DNA from: Owenia fusiformis
Taxonomy: Eukaryota; Annelida; Polychaeta; Sabellida; Oweniidae
NCBI GenBank assembly: GCA_903813345.2
Contig: CAIIXF020000010.1
Span: forward strand, 7,865,169-7,929,168
Direction: 5' to 3'
DNA length: 64,000 bases
Positions within the stretch are counted from its first letter, which is position 1. The number at the start of each line of letters is the position of its first letter. A program made the position numbers and the translations under genes. Below, in pieces: positions 1-13,700 of the stretch. The notes below the pieces were generated by a model. It was not told where the DNA came from. It was given only the letters and a program-made list of their open reading frames with translations, and did not search any database.

Positions 1-695
1 TTACACTTACTTGAAAAATTTAGAACCTGCATGTTTGTGACTTCACATAATGTTTCAACCATTTCACCATTAGGACTGGGGGAGTCATTTTTATTGAATT
101 TGTTTAGCTTGCCATTGAAATCACCCATTAATAGCACAAAATCACCAGTATTTTCTAGAGTTGCAATATTTGAGATTAATTCATCAGTAAGAGCATGACT
201 ACGTTCTGGATCTTTACCATCATTAGGATAATAGGTGATACCAACACTAAAAGTTTGATCATGTATTTTTACCCGGATCCAGTATCGTTCGAAATCATCC
301 CTTTTTGAGCTCAAAAGGTCGTCATTAAGTACTTTGCAGTTTTCAGAAGAAACAAAAAATCCAATTCCCCCACCTTCAGATTTAGCGCGGTTTTTATCGT
401 ACCATTTATGATTATTACTTTTAACAATAAGAGGACGTTTGTCATTAAAAAATGTTTCCGCAACAGCCATTAATGTTATGTCATTTGTTTCTAGCAAATG
501 TTTCAGCTCTTGCTGCTTAGCTTTACCTAAAATATTTACATTGTTATAAGCAAATGTAACACTGAGATTGTCATTTTGGCATTTAGCCTTACGGCTGCGT
601 TTAGACCTTCGATGTCGGGTTTTTATATCATTGGGGAATGAGGCTTTATCTTTCGTGACATTGGGGGATAAGGCAGACTCATTGCCGTTACTCTA
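1..695 (-). mobile_element. LINE (non-LTR retrotransposon) endonuclease fragment, cut by window edge
   Basis: On the minus strand one frame is open from about 695 to position 1. It starts with a basic stretch (KTRHRRSKRSRKAK) and continues as an exonuclease-endonuclease-phosphatase fold: AETFFNDKRP, then SEGGGIGFFVSSE, then GITYYPNDGKD, then LLMGDFNGKLN. This is the order of conserved blocks in the apurinic-type endonuclease of LINE ORF2, which nicks target DNA to prime reverse transcription. A stop codon precedes the frame at about 696. The reverse transcriptase would lie left of position 1. The copy sits in an INTS10 intron, in the same orientation as the gene. The family (CR1-like or another EN-bearing clade) cannot be decided from this part. 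The endonuclease part reads without a break, suggesting a fairly young insertion. Confidence 0.85.
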
Positions 696-1772
696 ATAAT
701 GGGTAAGTACGGAAAACCTATTATTTCCAAGAAAGTCATTGTTCTGATGATCATATTCAAAAGACTGGACACGATTAACATAATGATTGTCCTTCATGAC
801 ATTTAAATGACCCCTTGCAGGAGGAATATCATTGGGTTTATTGGTTTATTGCAAGGTTAGTTCTTCAACTTCATTATCATAAATTGTGACTTCATCATTG
901 TTATGGTGCCATCTACATCTTCAAGCTATAGTTTTATAATGATTCTAAATGGATATAGGTTTTAACTGATGTGATTACAACAAATGGTGTGGTGCTAATT
1001 AAAATAGTCTGGTGCTTAAACAGCAATGCTCAAAAATGATGCGGTGCATTAATTATGTGGTGCTGATGAGCAAGTGATTTAAAAAATATCTAAAAATCAT
1101 GATCTCTTTGTTTAAAATAAATTATTCAAGATATTTGTAAAAAAACATAATATGTAATATATTTAAAATGTGAACATGGTCTTTTGTTATTTATCAGCCC
1201 AATTTCGAATTTCATACTTGAAAAGTCTCTCAGCATATAGAAAATGGAATGGGTGAAACATAAATGCATACATTTTTCTGTAACTAATTTCATTAAAAAA
1301 ACAATTTTGTTCTTCCATTAAAAACATTGAAAATAGAGAGAGTGACTGACAACATAATACACTGTAAAATGGACATTTTGACACAGTGCCTTATGTTTTA
1401 CAATTTTGTTTCTCTTTTATCTTTAACTCTTATCAGTTCAATGTTGAATGCACTCACAATAAATCAATTTTGTAGATTTTGATATGTAATGAGTACATAT
1501 GGCTGTTGGTGTGTATCCACAAAATTTTTATATACATGTATACACGAGAGAAACAAAAATGAAATGGTTGAGATGCTAAGAGTTAATCATTATTCTTTGA
1601 GCTACAAAATGAAACAAGGCATTAACAAGCAAAATGTCACCACCTGACATTTGTTACAGATGCCGACCACAAAAAGCCAAATGTTGAACACCATCCACAA
1701 AAAGTTGGAGACGATAACAATATGTCACCACTTGTGGTGGTAACATGAAAATGGACCAAAAAATTTACTTAC
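696..1772. other. INTS10 intron, no feature recognised
   Basis: AT-rich intronic sequence between the LINE fragment and INTS10 exon 14. Short frames on both strands have no recognisable motifs. I looked for the conserved INTS10 C-terminal region here and did not find it, so those exons must lie left of the window. Confidence 0.5.
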
Positions 1773-4700
1773 CTTCAAACAGTTGATGATAAGCTTGATG
1801 CAGTAGGGAAGAATATCACTTTCTGTGCACGACAAAAGTTGCAACTGGTGAGACGATCCTGGCGAAATCTCCTCCTGTGATTGGTTGGAATCAGTAACAT
1901 GGGGTAGCGACTCAATGACATTTAGTAACATTTCACAGGCTTTCTGTAATAATAAAACTTTTATTACTTCAAAGTACATGCTTATTGACCAAAAAATTAG
2001 GGATTGCTACGGTGATGTGAGCACTTGAGTACCCTGCAACCATCATATAAATTGGAATTGAACAACAGTTTCAAAAGATCTCTCTTTATTGAAGAGTGTG
2101 ACAATAGCACTCTGATTAAGGGTAGAATTGGTACTGCAAGTAGAGGGTGTTATCCACGAACAATAATTTGTAATGTGAGCTACATATTATGATATGCTAC
2201 CCTGAAACTACTAGCTTGTCATACATAGGCGTAGCCAGGGGGGTGCCATACCCAATAGAAATAAATGCATGAGAATGAAGAAGAAAACAACTTTAAAATG
2301 CTTCTTTTGAAGCTTCTTCTACGCCCCTGTCATACTTTCCTCAGGCAATATAATTATATCTTAATGAATGTGAAAATATCTTTCATGACCTTTTATTAAA
2401 ATGTGAAACAAATACAAGCTACATAGGCAGAACATATTGACCATTCAGTCTGAATATAGGCTAGAACAAAAAAGAGTGTACATACAGTTACTCTTTCACA
2501 AAGGGTGATGATATGTTGGAGGAAAAACATGATGTCACATACATTTATCATTCACAGGCAATAAAATCACATTCAGATCAAACTCTGGAATAATAGAAAT
2601 AGATAATGGGGGATGATGAAGATTGAAGACTTGATGTAGTACTACTGCATGTAGAAATATTCTATTTATATTATGTTATTTTATTTACCTACCGAATATG
2701 TGCCCATACAGTAATAACATGACGCCAGTTGTAAATCAGCACGAAGCTAAAAAAACAAAAAGAAAGTAGTTAAACTTTTAAGACATTAATTTATGTAAAA
2801 GAGCTGATCAATAATCTTCAAGCAAACTTCTACTTTTGAAACTATATGCTTTCATGTAATTTGAAGTAACAAGCTCTGAATTATGATTCAATGAAACCAT
2901 GGTTTCTATGTCCAGGTAATTTCCAAGTAAATTGCAATTTCTTCTGCGATCTGTTAAGTGCTCACGTTGTATAAGCAAATTCTGACATGAATCTATGAGA
3001 TAATTCAAACACCCTCAGATAACCACAATATTCCTCTCCGACAACCTTACAACACCCCAAGGAGGGTTTGTTGGTTTCACACAATAGCTATTGTCCTTCT
3101 ATGACAGGTGTACGACAATATAGTTTGTTGTAGGTTTATGACAAAAGTCTCAGTTTGGAGAACAAAGTTTGGACAATTTTGATATTTTTACATATTGTAT
3201 ATTTAAATGCCTTCTTTTGAATATCCATAATTTGGGTAATATTTCTATAATTTTCTTAAAAAAATTATAAGCGCAGAACACTGATGAACTTCTTCTCCAT
3301 CGAGACTTGTCTTTTATTGAATCGGTCTACTGCACATTATGTCTGCTTTGGAAAATTTTGATATTTTTACATCTTGTAGATTTAAATGTCCTCTTTTGAA
3401 TATTCATAATCTGATTTGGGTGATATTTCTATATTTTTCATGAAAAAATATTAGTCCAGGAGACTGTTCTCCAAACCAAGACTTGATCTTTCTGGAAAAG
3501 GAATTTTTACATGTCGTGAAAACACAATTGAATCAATGATATCGTAAATCTACAACATTTCTGGAAATGACACCCTGGTTATTTTGGAAAAATCACAGCT
3601 GCAAAAGGTACAGTCACAATAAGATTCCAAAGGCATACTATTATATTCATTGTTGTCCATGATTTAATTTAAAATATATGACCCACTTTTTAAAATCATT
3701 AATTGAATTAATTGAGCAACTGCAGTAAACAAGAAATGTTACCAATTTGGTTTATGAATATAAGATTTCTTATTTTAGTTGACCTGAGAGGCTAGTCTGG
3801 ACAGTTTATTTCATTTATTCTAAAATAACTTACAACAGAGAAGTTGGCATTGGACTTCTTTATATTTTCTAATTTGGCTATAGCTTCTCTGTACTCTCCC
3901 TGAAAGAAATAAAAACACAGCATTAATCTAAGTTATCAAAACTGTAAGTCCTAAGTTATCAAAACTGTAAAAGTTATTTCTAAGTGCCTGTAATTACTGA
4001 GTTCATTATTTTTTAGACAGACACTGTTATCAGCAGTATATTGTTACAATATATTACTTTGGAGAATGAACTCTTAACTGAACTAATGAATGGACAACAT
4101 AGATCCCTACTTATACAACAAATGATCTCAGGAGTATTCTTTATAATACTCGATTTCATGTTCACTCCCCAAAATATCTTACATAGTGTTTTACAGCTAT
4201 TGATATTTGTAAGATCAATTATAAGTTTATTTTGAGTACTGTATGTGGTATTTTATAATTTATTTAATTTTGTAAGTTATACCCACTGAACCTCTTCAGT
4301 GAAATATGCTTTATTCCTTACTAATTCAATTCTTTTTCTCGACTCTTTAAAGTTTTAATAGAATCTCTACATTTCAAATTATGATCATACATACCTGGTA
4401 TAGGTGGCAGTCCGTTTCAAAATTACTCAGCCACGGCCAGTTTTCAGACTTCCAATAGTGTAAAAGCTTGGTCAATTCTGAAATTTTTCATATCATTGTT
4501 TATTTGTTTTTATTTCTTTATACATTACAAATAAAACATACACACTTATAATCTACTAGCTCCTTTGCTTACAGCAGCATACAATGGCATGGAAGAATAT
4601 ACAGAGTGGTCCAAAAAATGGGACACTCATATTTTAAAAATAAACAATGTATTTGGACCACCCTGTACATGTACCTTTTTCTAGAGATTCTTTAGAGTGT

Positions 4701-7700
4701 AGAAGCTGCCAACATCTAAATGCAGTGGTGAAGTTCTGGACCACCTCCAATGATGCAGGGACTGTCTTACTTATGTGGATGCTGGCCCCAGCATCAAGTT
4801 TCATCTTCTTTGACTTAGGCCTGGATACATTAATAAAGGTATAAAGTTGATTTTATATTTTCTTTTGGAACATATACATACATACACACGATAAACACTA
4901 AGATGCACAGCTTTCCTGGTAAAAAAAACAGAAAAGCAAAATTCTACAGCCAAAAAGGAAAGCATACGTACTATATATAATATATATACAGATTTATTTT
5001 TGTTTCTAAATAAGTTAGATTGTACTTAGAAATAGTGTTGCATAGTATGTGTTATACTTAGCTGGTGCTAGAGATAGGTAACATCCAAGGTGTTATACAT
5101 AAACCTTCAGGGACCCAAGTTGTGAGAAACAGCTAGAAAGTGAAAATGGATATTGGAAAGTATTACGCGAGATTTTTTCAGTTCTTGTTGAAAAATAAGT
5201 TACTTTTATGATGTGGGGTGATATCTAGAGTTTGAGACTTGCGAAAATAAAATATCTTTATCTTTATACATTTCCTATAATTTTAGGGGGGTCAGAAGAA
5301 AATAGACTTTAATTCATAACTTTGGAAGTATATGAGATACAAACTTAATTTTTTCACCAAAATTTATGAAATAACATCAGTAATGAAGAAAAAAATATTT
5401 TGAATGAAAAAAAGCTAATTTGCATAATTTAACCCTTAAACTGCCATAAAAACTAGTAAATGACGAAATGATGTTATATCACATTTACTGTTATTGCCTT
5501 CATATGAAGTTATAACTTATGAAATAATTCCTAAAAATGCATCTATATATGTATAATAAATGTGCAAAATATTAGAAGTGTATCTTAGATAAAGACTGTG
5601 AAAAAATTTCTCCCCCTACCCAGATTTTTGAGGGGAGGGGGTCAAATAAAAATGGACTTTAATTCATAATTTTAAAAGTATATGAGGTACAAACTTAATT
5701 TTTTCACCAAAGTTTATGTAATAACATCAGTAATTCAGAAAAAATATTTTTGATACGCAAATAAGTTAATTTGCATAATTTAACCCTTATACAGTCATAA
5801 AAACTGTTAAATGACGATGCGATAAAATACTACATTTACTCTAATTGACCTCTCATGAAGTTTTAACAAATAAAGTAATTCCTAAAAATGCATCTATATA
5901 TGTATAACAGATGTGCAAAATATTAAAAGTGTATCTTACATAACGACGCTGAAAAAAATTTGTCTCCCTACCCAGATATTTGAGGGGGGTCAAATGGAAA
6001 TGGACTTTAATATATAACTTTGGAAGTATATGAGGTACAAACTTAATTCTTTCACCAAAATTTATGTTATAACGTCAGTAATTCGGAAAAATATCTTGAT
6101 ATGAAAATAAGCTAATTTGCATAATTTAACCCTTATACAGTCATAAAAAAAGTTAAATGACAAAGTGATGAAATACGACTTCTATGAAGTTATAGCTTGT
6201 GAAATAATTCCTAGAAATACATTTACAACAGGTATGCACAATATTAAAAGGGTATTGTATATAATGAGTGTGAAAAAAATCTCACACCCTACCCTAATAT
6301 TTTAGGGTTGGGGGAAGTTAAAAGAAAATAATAAACTTTGATTCATAACTTTGAAATCGTATAAGAAAGAGCTTATACATGTATTTCTTCGCCAGAATAT
6401 TGAGAAATCACATCAAGAATGAAACAAATATTACATGGAAACAATATTATACTAGTAGTAGTAGTAAATTTATTTATTAAAGTCTAACGCACTAAAGATG
6501 TTACATTAAGATACATACATGAATTAAAACAATTCCTGGTTGATGCCGACCTATTAGAGACCATCGCATGTAACTATTTCACGACTTTTGACTAACATAT
6601 TTATCATACATTTTCCAAGTGTCCTTTGAACAGTTTTTTTTCATTCATTATTATACAATATTTTCCTAGACTTGTATACATGTAAAAGTCACTATGGATA
6701 TCAGTCATTTAGGCAAACAGACTTAATCGTTCATTTTCAAACATATGACATTCTACTTTAAAGTGAGTTTCTGTCTCCATTGACTGTCCACATGGGCACG
6801 ATCTCTGGTCTAGGGGAGTTGCGTTATTTTTGTTTATATTTCAATATAAAAACAAACCATCATTGGATGTATTACACTTGTTTGCAGCATCCAAAATGAT
6901 ATTAGAGCATTACCACTAATTATGGATGCATTTTTGGTTTATAACAATTATACATTTCAATGAATGCTGACAAACCACTTTTTGAGATTCCAGAGCCAGG
7001 GAATGGATTTGGATGTCAAGTGGTTCATATTACTCTTGAGACCATTAAAATGACCAAAAAACTGAAACTTGATATAACAAAAATCCCAAAGTCATTTTGC
7101 ACATGCAAACGATACAAGGACAAAGCAATATGTTAAACCACTTGCTCATGTGCCACTGCAGGTACAGAATGTTTTGCTGCATGTTCATGGACAGGAATAA
7201 GTGGATTAACCCAAATATATATGATGAGATTTTCACTGCATCAGGTACCTACAACCTAGAATATGACACCAGTCCTCACAGTGACTCTGATTATGGTTCA
7301 ATAAACTTTAGAATTGTTATGGTTACCTTTTTAAGGGTAATATTCTGAAACATTGCAAGTTCAATTCAACTCAATTTATTCATACATTTAATCATTATGT
7401 GTACACATATTATTAATAATAGGTGGCACCACAGGTGATGTTTAATACCCGTACGTATAGTAGTTAAATCATGAAGTCTATCATTATGTTGTCAACGAAT
7501 CAAACCGGAATGTAATCACAAAAGTTAGATTATAATAACTAAAGCTGGTATGGGGGATCCATGATGCTCGTTTCATTTGAAGCCAAGGTGCCATATGCCA
7601 TGGGGAAATTTTATGAATGTGTAGCTTCATTAATTATTATTTAAAGATGCCAGGCTACCGCATTGATGCAAATAATCTTTAAAAGTGTGATTCTTATAAA

Positions 7701-10700
7701 ATATTAGTTATTAGACTCCAGATGTAAATCTGGAGTCTATTGTTTTCGTCAGTATTCTTATTATTATTCTTTATTATTATTATTCTTTATTATTATTCTT
7801 TCCCAGTTTTCTCGTTAACTAGAAGATATTGAGTCAAGTCCTATATATGGTCCATTTAGGTCCTAGATCTAGTTTCTCGGAAATTGGGTCAAATTTTTAT
7901 CTAGGTCAAAGGTCAAGAACTAGGTCAAATCTTACATTTTCAACATTCTGTCATTTATCTTCATCGTTGTTTATCGTAACTTCTAAATCTTTTTTTCATC
8001 ATGTAGCTTAGAAAAAGCCAAAGCAAAGATATGACATTAGATTTTTGATTACTCTTACCGATTTTTAAATATGGCGTCCAGAAAGTAGGTCACGACAAAA
8101 AGTTCTCCAAATTCAACGTATGACATATGAACTAAGGGTAGAATTTTCTCAGGAATCCGAATCTGCAAACCAAATTTTGATCCGACTTCGGGTTCAAAAG
8201 TTATGACATTTTAAAACTTTTTTTAACCTGCCAATAAGCACGCGCAAGATTGAAAAAATCAATATGATGGTATCCTGATAGAAAGTCAAGAGTAGTGAAG
8301 AAAATATTGAAAAATCCTTCCATCCATCCTATCTATCCTATCCTATCCTATATCCTATCCTATATCTATCCTATATCCTATCCCATATCCTATCCAATCC
8401 TATCCTTCTTTCCTATCCTTCCTATCCTATCCTTCCTTCCTATCCTATACTATCCTATTGTTTCTTCCTATTCTATCCTATCCTTCCTTCCTATTCTGGA
8501 AGGAAGGATAGGATAGGATAGGAAGGAAGGATAGGATAAGAAGGATAGGAAAGAGGGATAGGACTGGACGACTTGGCTTATTCTGGACGACTCGGCTATA
8601 TCCATCCCACCTATCCTATTCAATCCTATCCTTCTTTCCTATCCTTCCTATCCTATCCTTCCTTCCTTCCTATCCCATCCTTCCTATTCTGTCCTATCTT
8701 ATTCTTTCTTCGGATTCTATCATATCCTATTCTATCCTTCCTATCCTCTCCTATCCTGTCCTATACTATCCTATCCTAACTTCCTATTCTGTCCTATCAT
8801 TCCTATCCCATGAATTCATCCATCCATCGGCTTATTCTGGATGACTCGGCTTATTCTGGATGACTCAGCCTATTCTGGATGACTTGGCTATTTTGGATGA
8901 CTCGACTATAATATCCATCCCACCTATCCTATCCAATCCTATCCTTCTTTCCTATCCTTCCTTCTTATCCTATCCTACCCTTCCTATTCTGTCCTATCTT
9001 ATTCTTTCTTCGGATTCTATTGCATCCTATTCTATCCTTCATACCCTGTACTATCCTATCCTTTCTTCCTATTCTATCCTATCCTTCCTTCCTATTCTGT
9101 CCTATCCTTCCTCCTATCAATCCATCCATTCATCCATCAGTCCAGCCATCCACCTGCTTATTCTGGATGACTCGGCTTATGCTGGATGACTCAGCTTATT
9201 CTGGATGACTTGGCTTATTCTGGATGACTCGGCTTATTCTGGATGACTCGGCTAAAAAAGGTCTTAATCTGGAGTCTGAAATTGAACTTGTTCAATTTCC
9301 AAAGTCTAGTTATTTTACCTTCCCCAAGGTTGGTATGGTCAGAATTATTATTTTAGATCTTTAGTAGTTTGGAGCAGCCCCCAGGTTGGCCCATGTACCT
9401 CCCTTGAGAGCCTACCCTTCTTACTGAAGAAACAAGAAATGATATAGTCAACTAATGATTAATAAGCTAAGAGAATATGCTTCTTCAGTTTTGATTTCAG
9501 AAAAGAAGTGGAATTTGACTTTTTTATTTCTTCTGGGAGATTGTTCCATATGGAGTAACCACTAAAGGCTATTGTTTTTTGCCATAATTTTCAGTTTTGC
9601 TTTAGGAAGGGTGAAGTTTGATTTGCCTCTAGTATTATATCTTTGAAAATCTCCATGGGTATTGAAATAGTTGGGAAAAATAGCTTCATAATTGTTGATA
9701 TCATTTTTCCATTTAAATGCTAGTATTAAGAAAGGATATATTGTCAACGTCCTTACTTCATGTGAAGTCAATTTCAGTATAGAACCACTTTGCCTTATAA
9801 TGATTCTCATGACTGTTTGAAGCTTATATTATGCAAATTAGTTGAAATATAGTATTGTCCCCATGTAATATTCGTTTCATTATTGATGTGATTTCTCAAT
9901 TTTCAGCGAAGAAATATAAGCTCTTTCTTAAATTATTTCAAAGTTATGAGTTAAAGTCTATTATTTTCTTTAACCCCCCCCCCCGAGCCCTCAAAATTAT
10001 TAAGGTAGGGTGTAAGATTCTTTTCACACTCATTATATAAAATAACCTCTTTATATTGTGCATATCTGTTGTATATTTTTTCTCGAAGTTATAACTTCAT
10101 AAGAAGTCAATTAAAGTAAATGCCATATTTTATCACTTCGTCATTTAACGGTTTTTATTACTTTATAAGGGTTAAATTATGCAAATTAGCTTATTTGCAT
10201 ATCAAAAAATATTTTTTCTGAATTACTGATGTTATAACATAAATTTTGGTGAAAAATTAAGTTTGTACCTCATATACTTCCAAAGTTATGAATTAAAGTC
10301 CATTTTCATTTTGACCCCCCCCCCCCTCAAATATCTGGGTAGAGGGAGAATTTTTTTCACAGTCGTTATGTAAGATACACTTTTAATATTTTGCACATCT
10401 GTTATACATATATAAATGCAACTATATGAATTATTTCATAAGTTATAACTTCATGAGAGGTCGATTAAAATAAATGTCGTATTTTATCGTTTTGTCATTT
10501 AACGGTTTTTATGACTGTATAAGGGTTAAATTATGCAAATTAGCTTATTTGCATATCAAAAATGTTTTTCTTAGTTACTGATGTTATTACATACATTTTG
10601 GTGAACAAATAGGTTTATACCTCATATACTTCCAAAGTTATAAATTAAAGTCCATTTTCAGTTGACCCCCCTGAAATATCTGGGTAGGGGGAGAAATTTT

Positions 10701-13700
10701 TTAACAATCTATATATAAGATGCACTTTTAATATTTTTCACATCTATTATACATATATAGATGCATTTTTAGGAATTATTTCATCAGTTATAACTTCATA
10801 TGAAGGTAATTACAGTAAATGTCGTATATTATCATTTTGTCATTTAATAGTTTTTATGGCGGTTTAAGGGTTAAATTATGCAAATTAGCTTATTTTTGTT
10901 CAAAATATTTTTTTCTCCATTACTGATATTATTTTGTAAAAAAATTAAGTTTGTATCTTATATACTTCCAAAGTTATGAATTAAAGTTTATTTTCTTTTG
11001 ACCCCCTCCCTTCAATTTTAGGGTAAGGGGAGAAATATTTTTCACAGTCGTTATGCAAGATACACTTTTAATATTTTGCACATCTAATAAACATATATAG
11101 ATGCATTTTTAGGAATTATTTCATAAGTTATAACTTCATATGAAGGCAATTACAGTAAAAGTTGTTTATTGTCATTCCGTTATTTAATAGTTTTTATGGC
11201 GGTTTAAGGGTTAAATTATGCAAATTAGCTTATTTTCGTTTGAAATATTTTTTTCTGAATTACTGATGTCATTCTATAAATTATGGTGAAAAAATTAAGT
11301 TTGTATCTCATTTACTTCCAAAGTTATGAATTAAAGTTTATTTTCTTCTGACCCCCCTGAAATTATAGGGTGGGGGGTATAAAGATGAGGATATCTTATT
11401 TTCGCAAGCCTCAAACTCTAGATATCACCCCACATCATAAAATAAATATATTTTCCAACAAGAAAATGAAAAAATCTCGCGTAATACTCTCCAATATTCA
11501 TAAACAAAAATATTCAGGCTGGGTCCCTAAGGATGGTGCTAGAGATGCAATATACTTATAAATAGCAAGTCAGTACTCTTGATGCATTACTTAGATGGCG
11601 TAACAAAGTGTTTCACTTACTCTGATGATGTTGAAGATGTGTTTCTGGAGCATGTCTCCACGAGAACCAGTGGGGGATGGAGACCTGGGCCACTGCTAGT
11701 CGCTGAAACAATAACAACAATGTCATGACAACTGTAATTTATATTTTCCTCTATAATTAGAATTAGTTGAATCTTTTGTATTTTTATACAACTGTTTGCC
11801 AACACTGTATTTCTTGTTGATTCCAGGATTTTCTACAATCAAAAGTTTCAAAAAACCCTACAACATTTTTGGATGTAATATCTGCAAAAACATGTAATAC
11901 TAAGTTTACCTGCAAACTGATCTGATTCAACCCTGCTAGCATGTAATATAAGACACTCTAGGAAAAGAACACTTCCACAGTAAACAGTCTCTTTTGTATC
12001 ACCTCTCTGTTGCATAGCAACCAGATGTTGCCATTGAGCCTCCCGACTAGAAATAAAACAAACAGTTTAAATACAGATGCCAGATATTTTAAAAAATGAA
12101 TTGAGAAAGTAAATGTACTTTTGATCTTCCTCTACTTGCACCCCCCCCCACACACCCAGCCTCATACAATGTCTATGTTCACCCAATGTGATACAATCCT
12201 GAGAAATACACAGAGTACAGTGTACCTTTTAAGTCTGTACAAGTTGCCTATGTTCCAACCAAGTTTCTGACCAAAGAGTTCAAGCAGCTCAAAGAGGCTG
12301 TTCCAGGGTGTTGCAATTACGCTCTCACTCTCTGTTAGACCTGGGATTATGCCTAGCTTTTTAAATGAGCCAGCTGCAAATGATGTTTTAGTAGGAGACA
12401 TCAGATCTGGAAATAGATGAATTGATACAGAAATCAGTTCTGTCAATGAATATCAGGATTCCCATATCAAAACAACAATAGTACTATGTTTTTCTGCCTT
12501 TATTTTTGTCCCTTGTAAATGAGTGGAGATTGCATGATACTGAGACAATTTTACATACCATGCATTATAGACTATTAATTAAATGTTACTCACCAGGACT
12601 CTTCAACATTGGTGTATTAATATCTTTGGATGGGGGTTGGGCTATATAGCTGATGTAGAACTCTATAGACTTCTGGAGCCATTTCTGTATGTGTTTAACA
12701 GGGGCATCAAGTTTCTGGTACCGAAGTATTATAGGCATGATGTCACACACTAGAAAATTAAAAATAATGATACAACACATTGAAAAATGAAGAATGGTGT
12801 ATCCGACTTTTACAAATAGATTTATATACAGGGTTGGGTAATTTCTAACATGTATCTAATGGTCTTCTAAAAATGAAACAAATAAGATCTAAAGTGAGTA
12901 TAAAAAGCAACAAATTTATATCGAAGTATCCACATTTTTGAGTGTTTTAATCGAGTATTTAATATTTTTTGAGATGAATGTAAAATTAAGCATTATAAAT
13001 TGGAGGAGCTACCAATGAGCTTTCAAATACCAATATACCTAAATATTTCCTATAGCAGTTTATAGATGAATGGAGGTGGGCATGTTTCTCTGTAAACAGT
13101 AGACTATCCACCAGCTTCAACTGAAAACAGAATTTGTGACATTGTTTAAGGACCACAGCAAAAGGTCACTGCTAGGGATAGTTAAATATAAATTAATATT
13201 TAAATCTCATACACCCACCATACCTTTGTTCATTATTTTATTTTATCTTGAAACATGCAGCATTGAGATTTATTCAAATATAGGTTGCGAATGTTGAATG
13301 TGTTATAAATATTGTATATCCAGTGTTAAATGATATTGAGATCAATAGGACTATGTAAAGCCTAGACCAGACCTTACCCCATGTTGCTGTATAAGATGGG
13401 GAAATGTGTTCAACACAAGGACCATGAGGCGTGCTTGTTCTATGATGTCCTTGTTCTGTTCTCCGATCTTCAACAACATCTTACTTTGCATTTCTGGTGG
13501 AATATTTTCAAACACACCTACAGATTCAAACATTTGCAAAGATAAAAAATATGGAAAAAGACAAAATGTTACATCACTTATGATAAAATATATTCAGTGA
13601 TGTTGCTGGATCAAATTAACAGTTAGGTGTAAAAGATTCCAAGTATAGAGCCACAAGGTTGAACATGAGCGTGTCAGAGAATGTATACTTAAACAATGCT

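Larger units (their letters stand above)
5063..11546. mobile_element. 6.5 kb inverted-repeat element with subrepeat-built arms, in INTS10 intron 9
   Basis: The left arm (about 5100-6453) and right arm (about 9840-11534) are reverse complements. The outer tips share GGGACCC, then AGTATTACGCGAGATTTTTT, ATGATGTGGGGTGATATC and TAGAGTTTGAG. Each arm then breaks into ~350 bp units (see separate entries). The inner tips also match (GAAACAAATATTACATGG against its inverse near 9870). A 13 bp direct repeat TGGTGCTAGAGAT lies at 5063-5075 and 11534-11546, just outside the arms, and may be a target-site duplication, although the left arm keeps about 30 bp with no partner on the right. The interior holds LINE pieces and a satellite-bearing element, and no intact transposase. 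The family is not recognised. Confidence 0.7.

Noticed and set aside
8295-9208. Isoleucine/proline/serine-rich ORFs of 60-109 codons
   Set aside because: They are translations of the pentanucleotide satellite.
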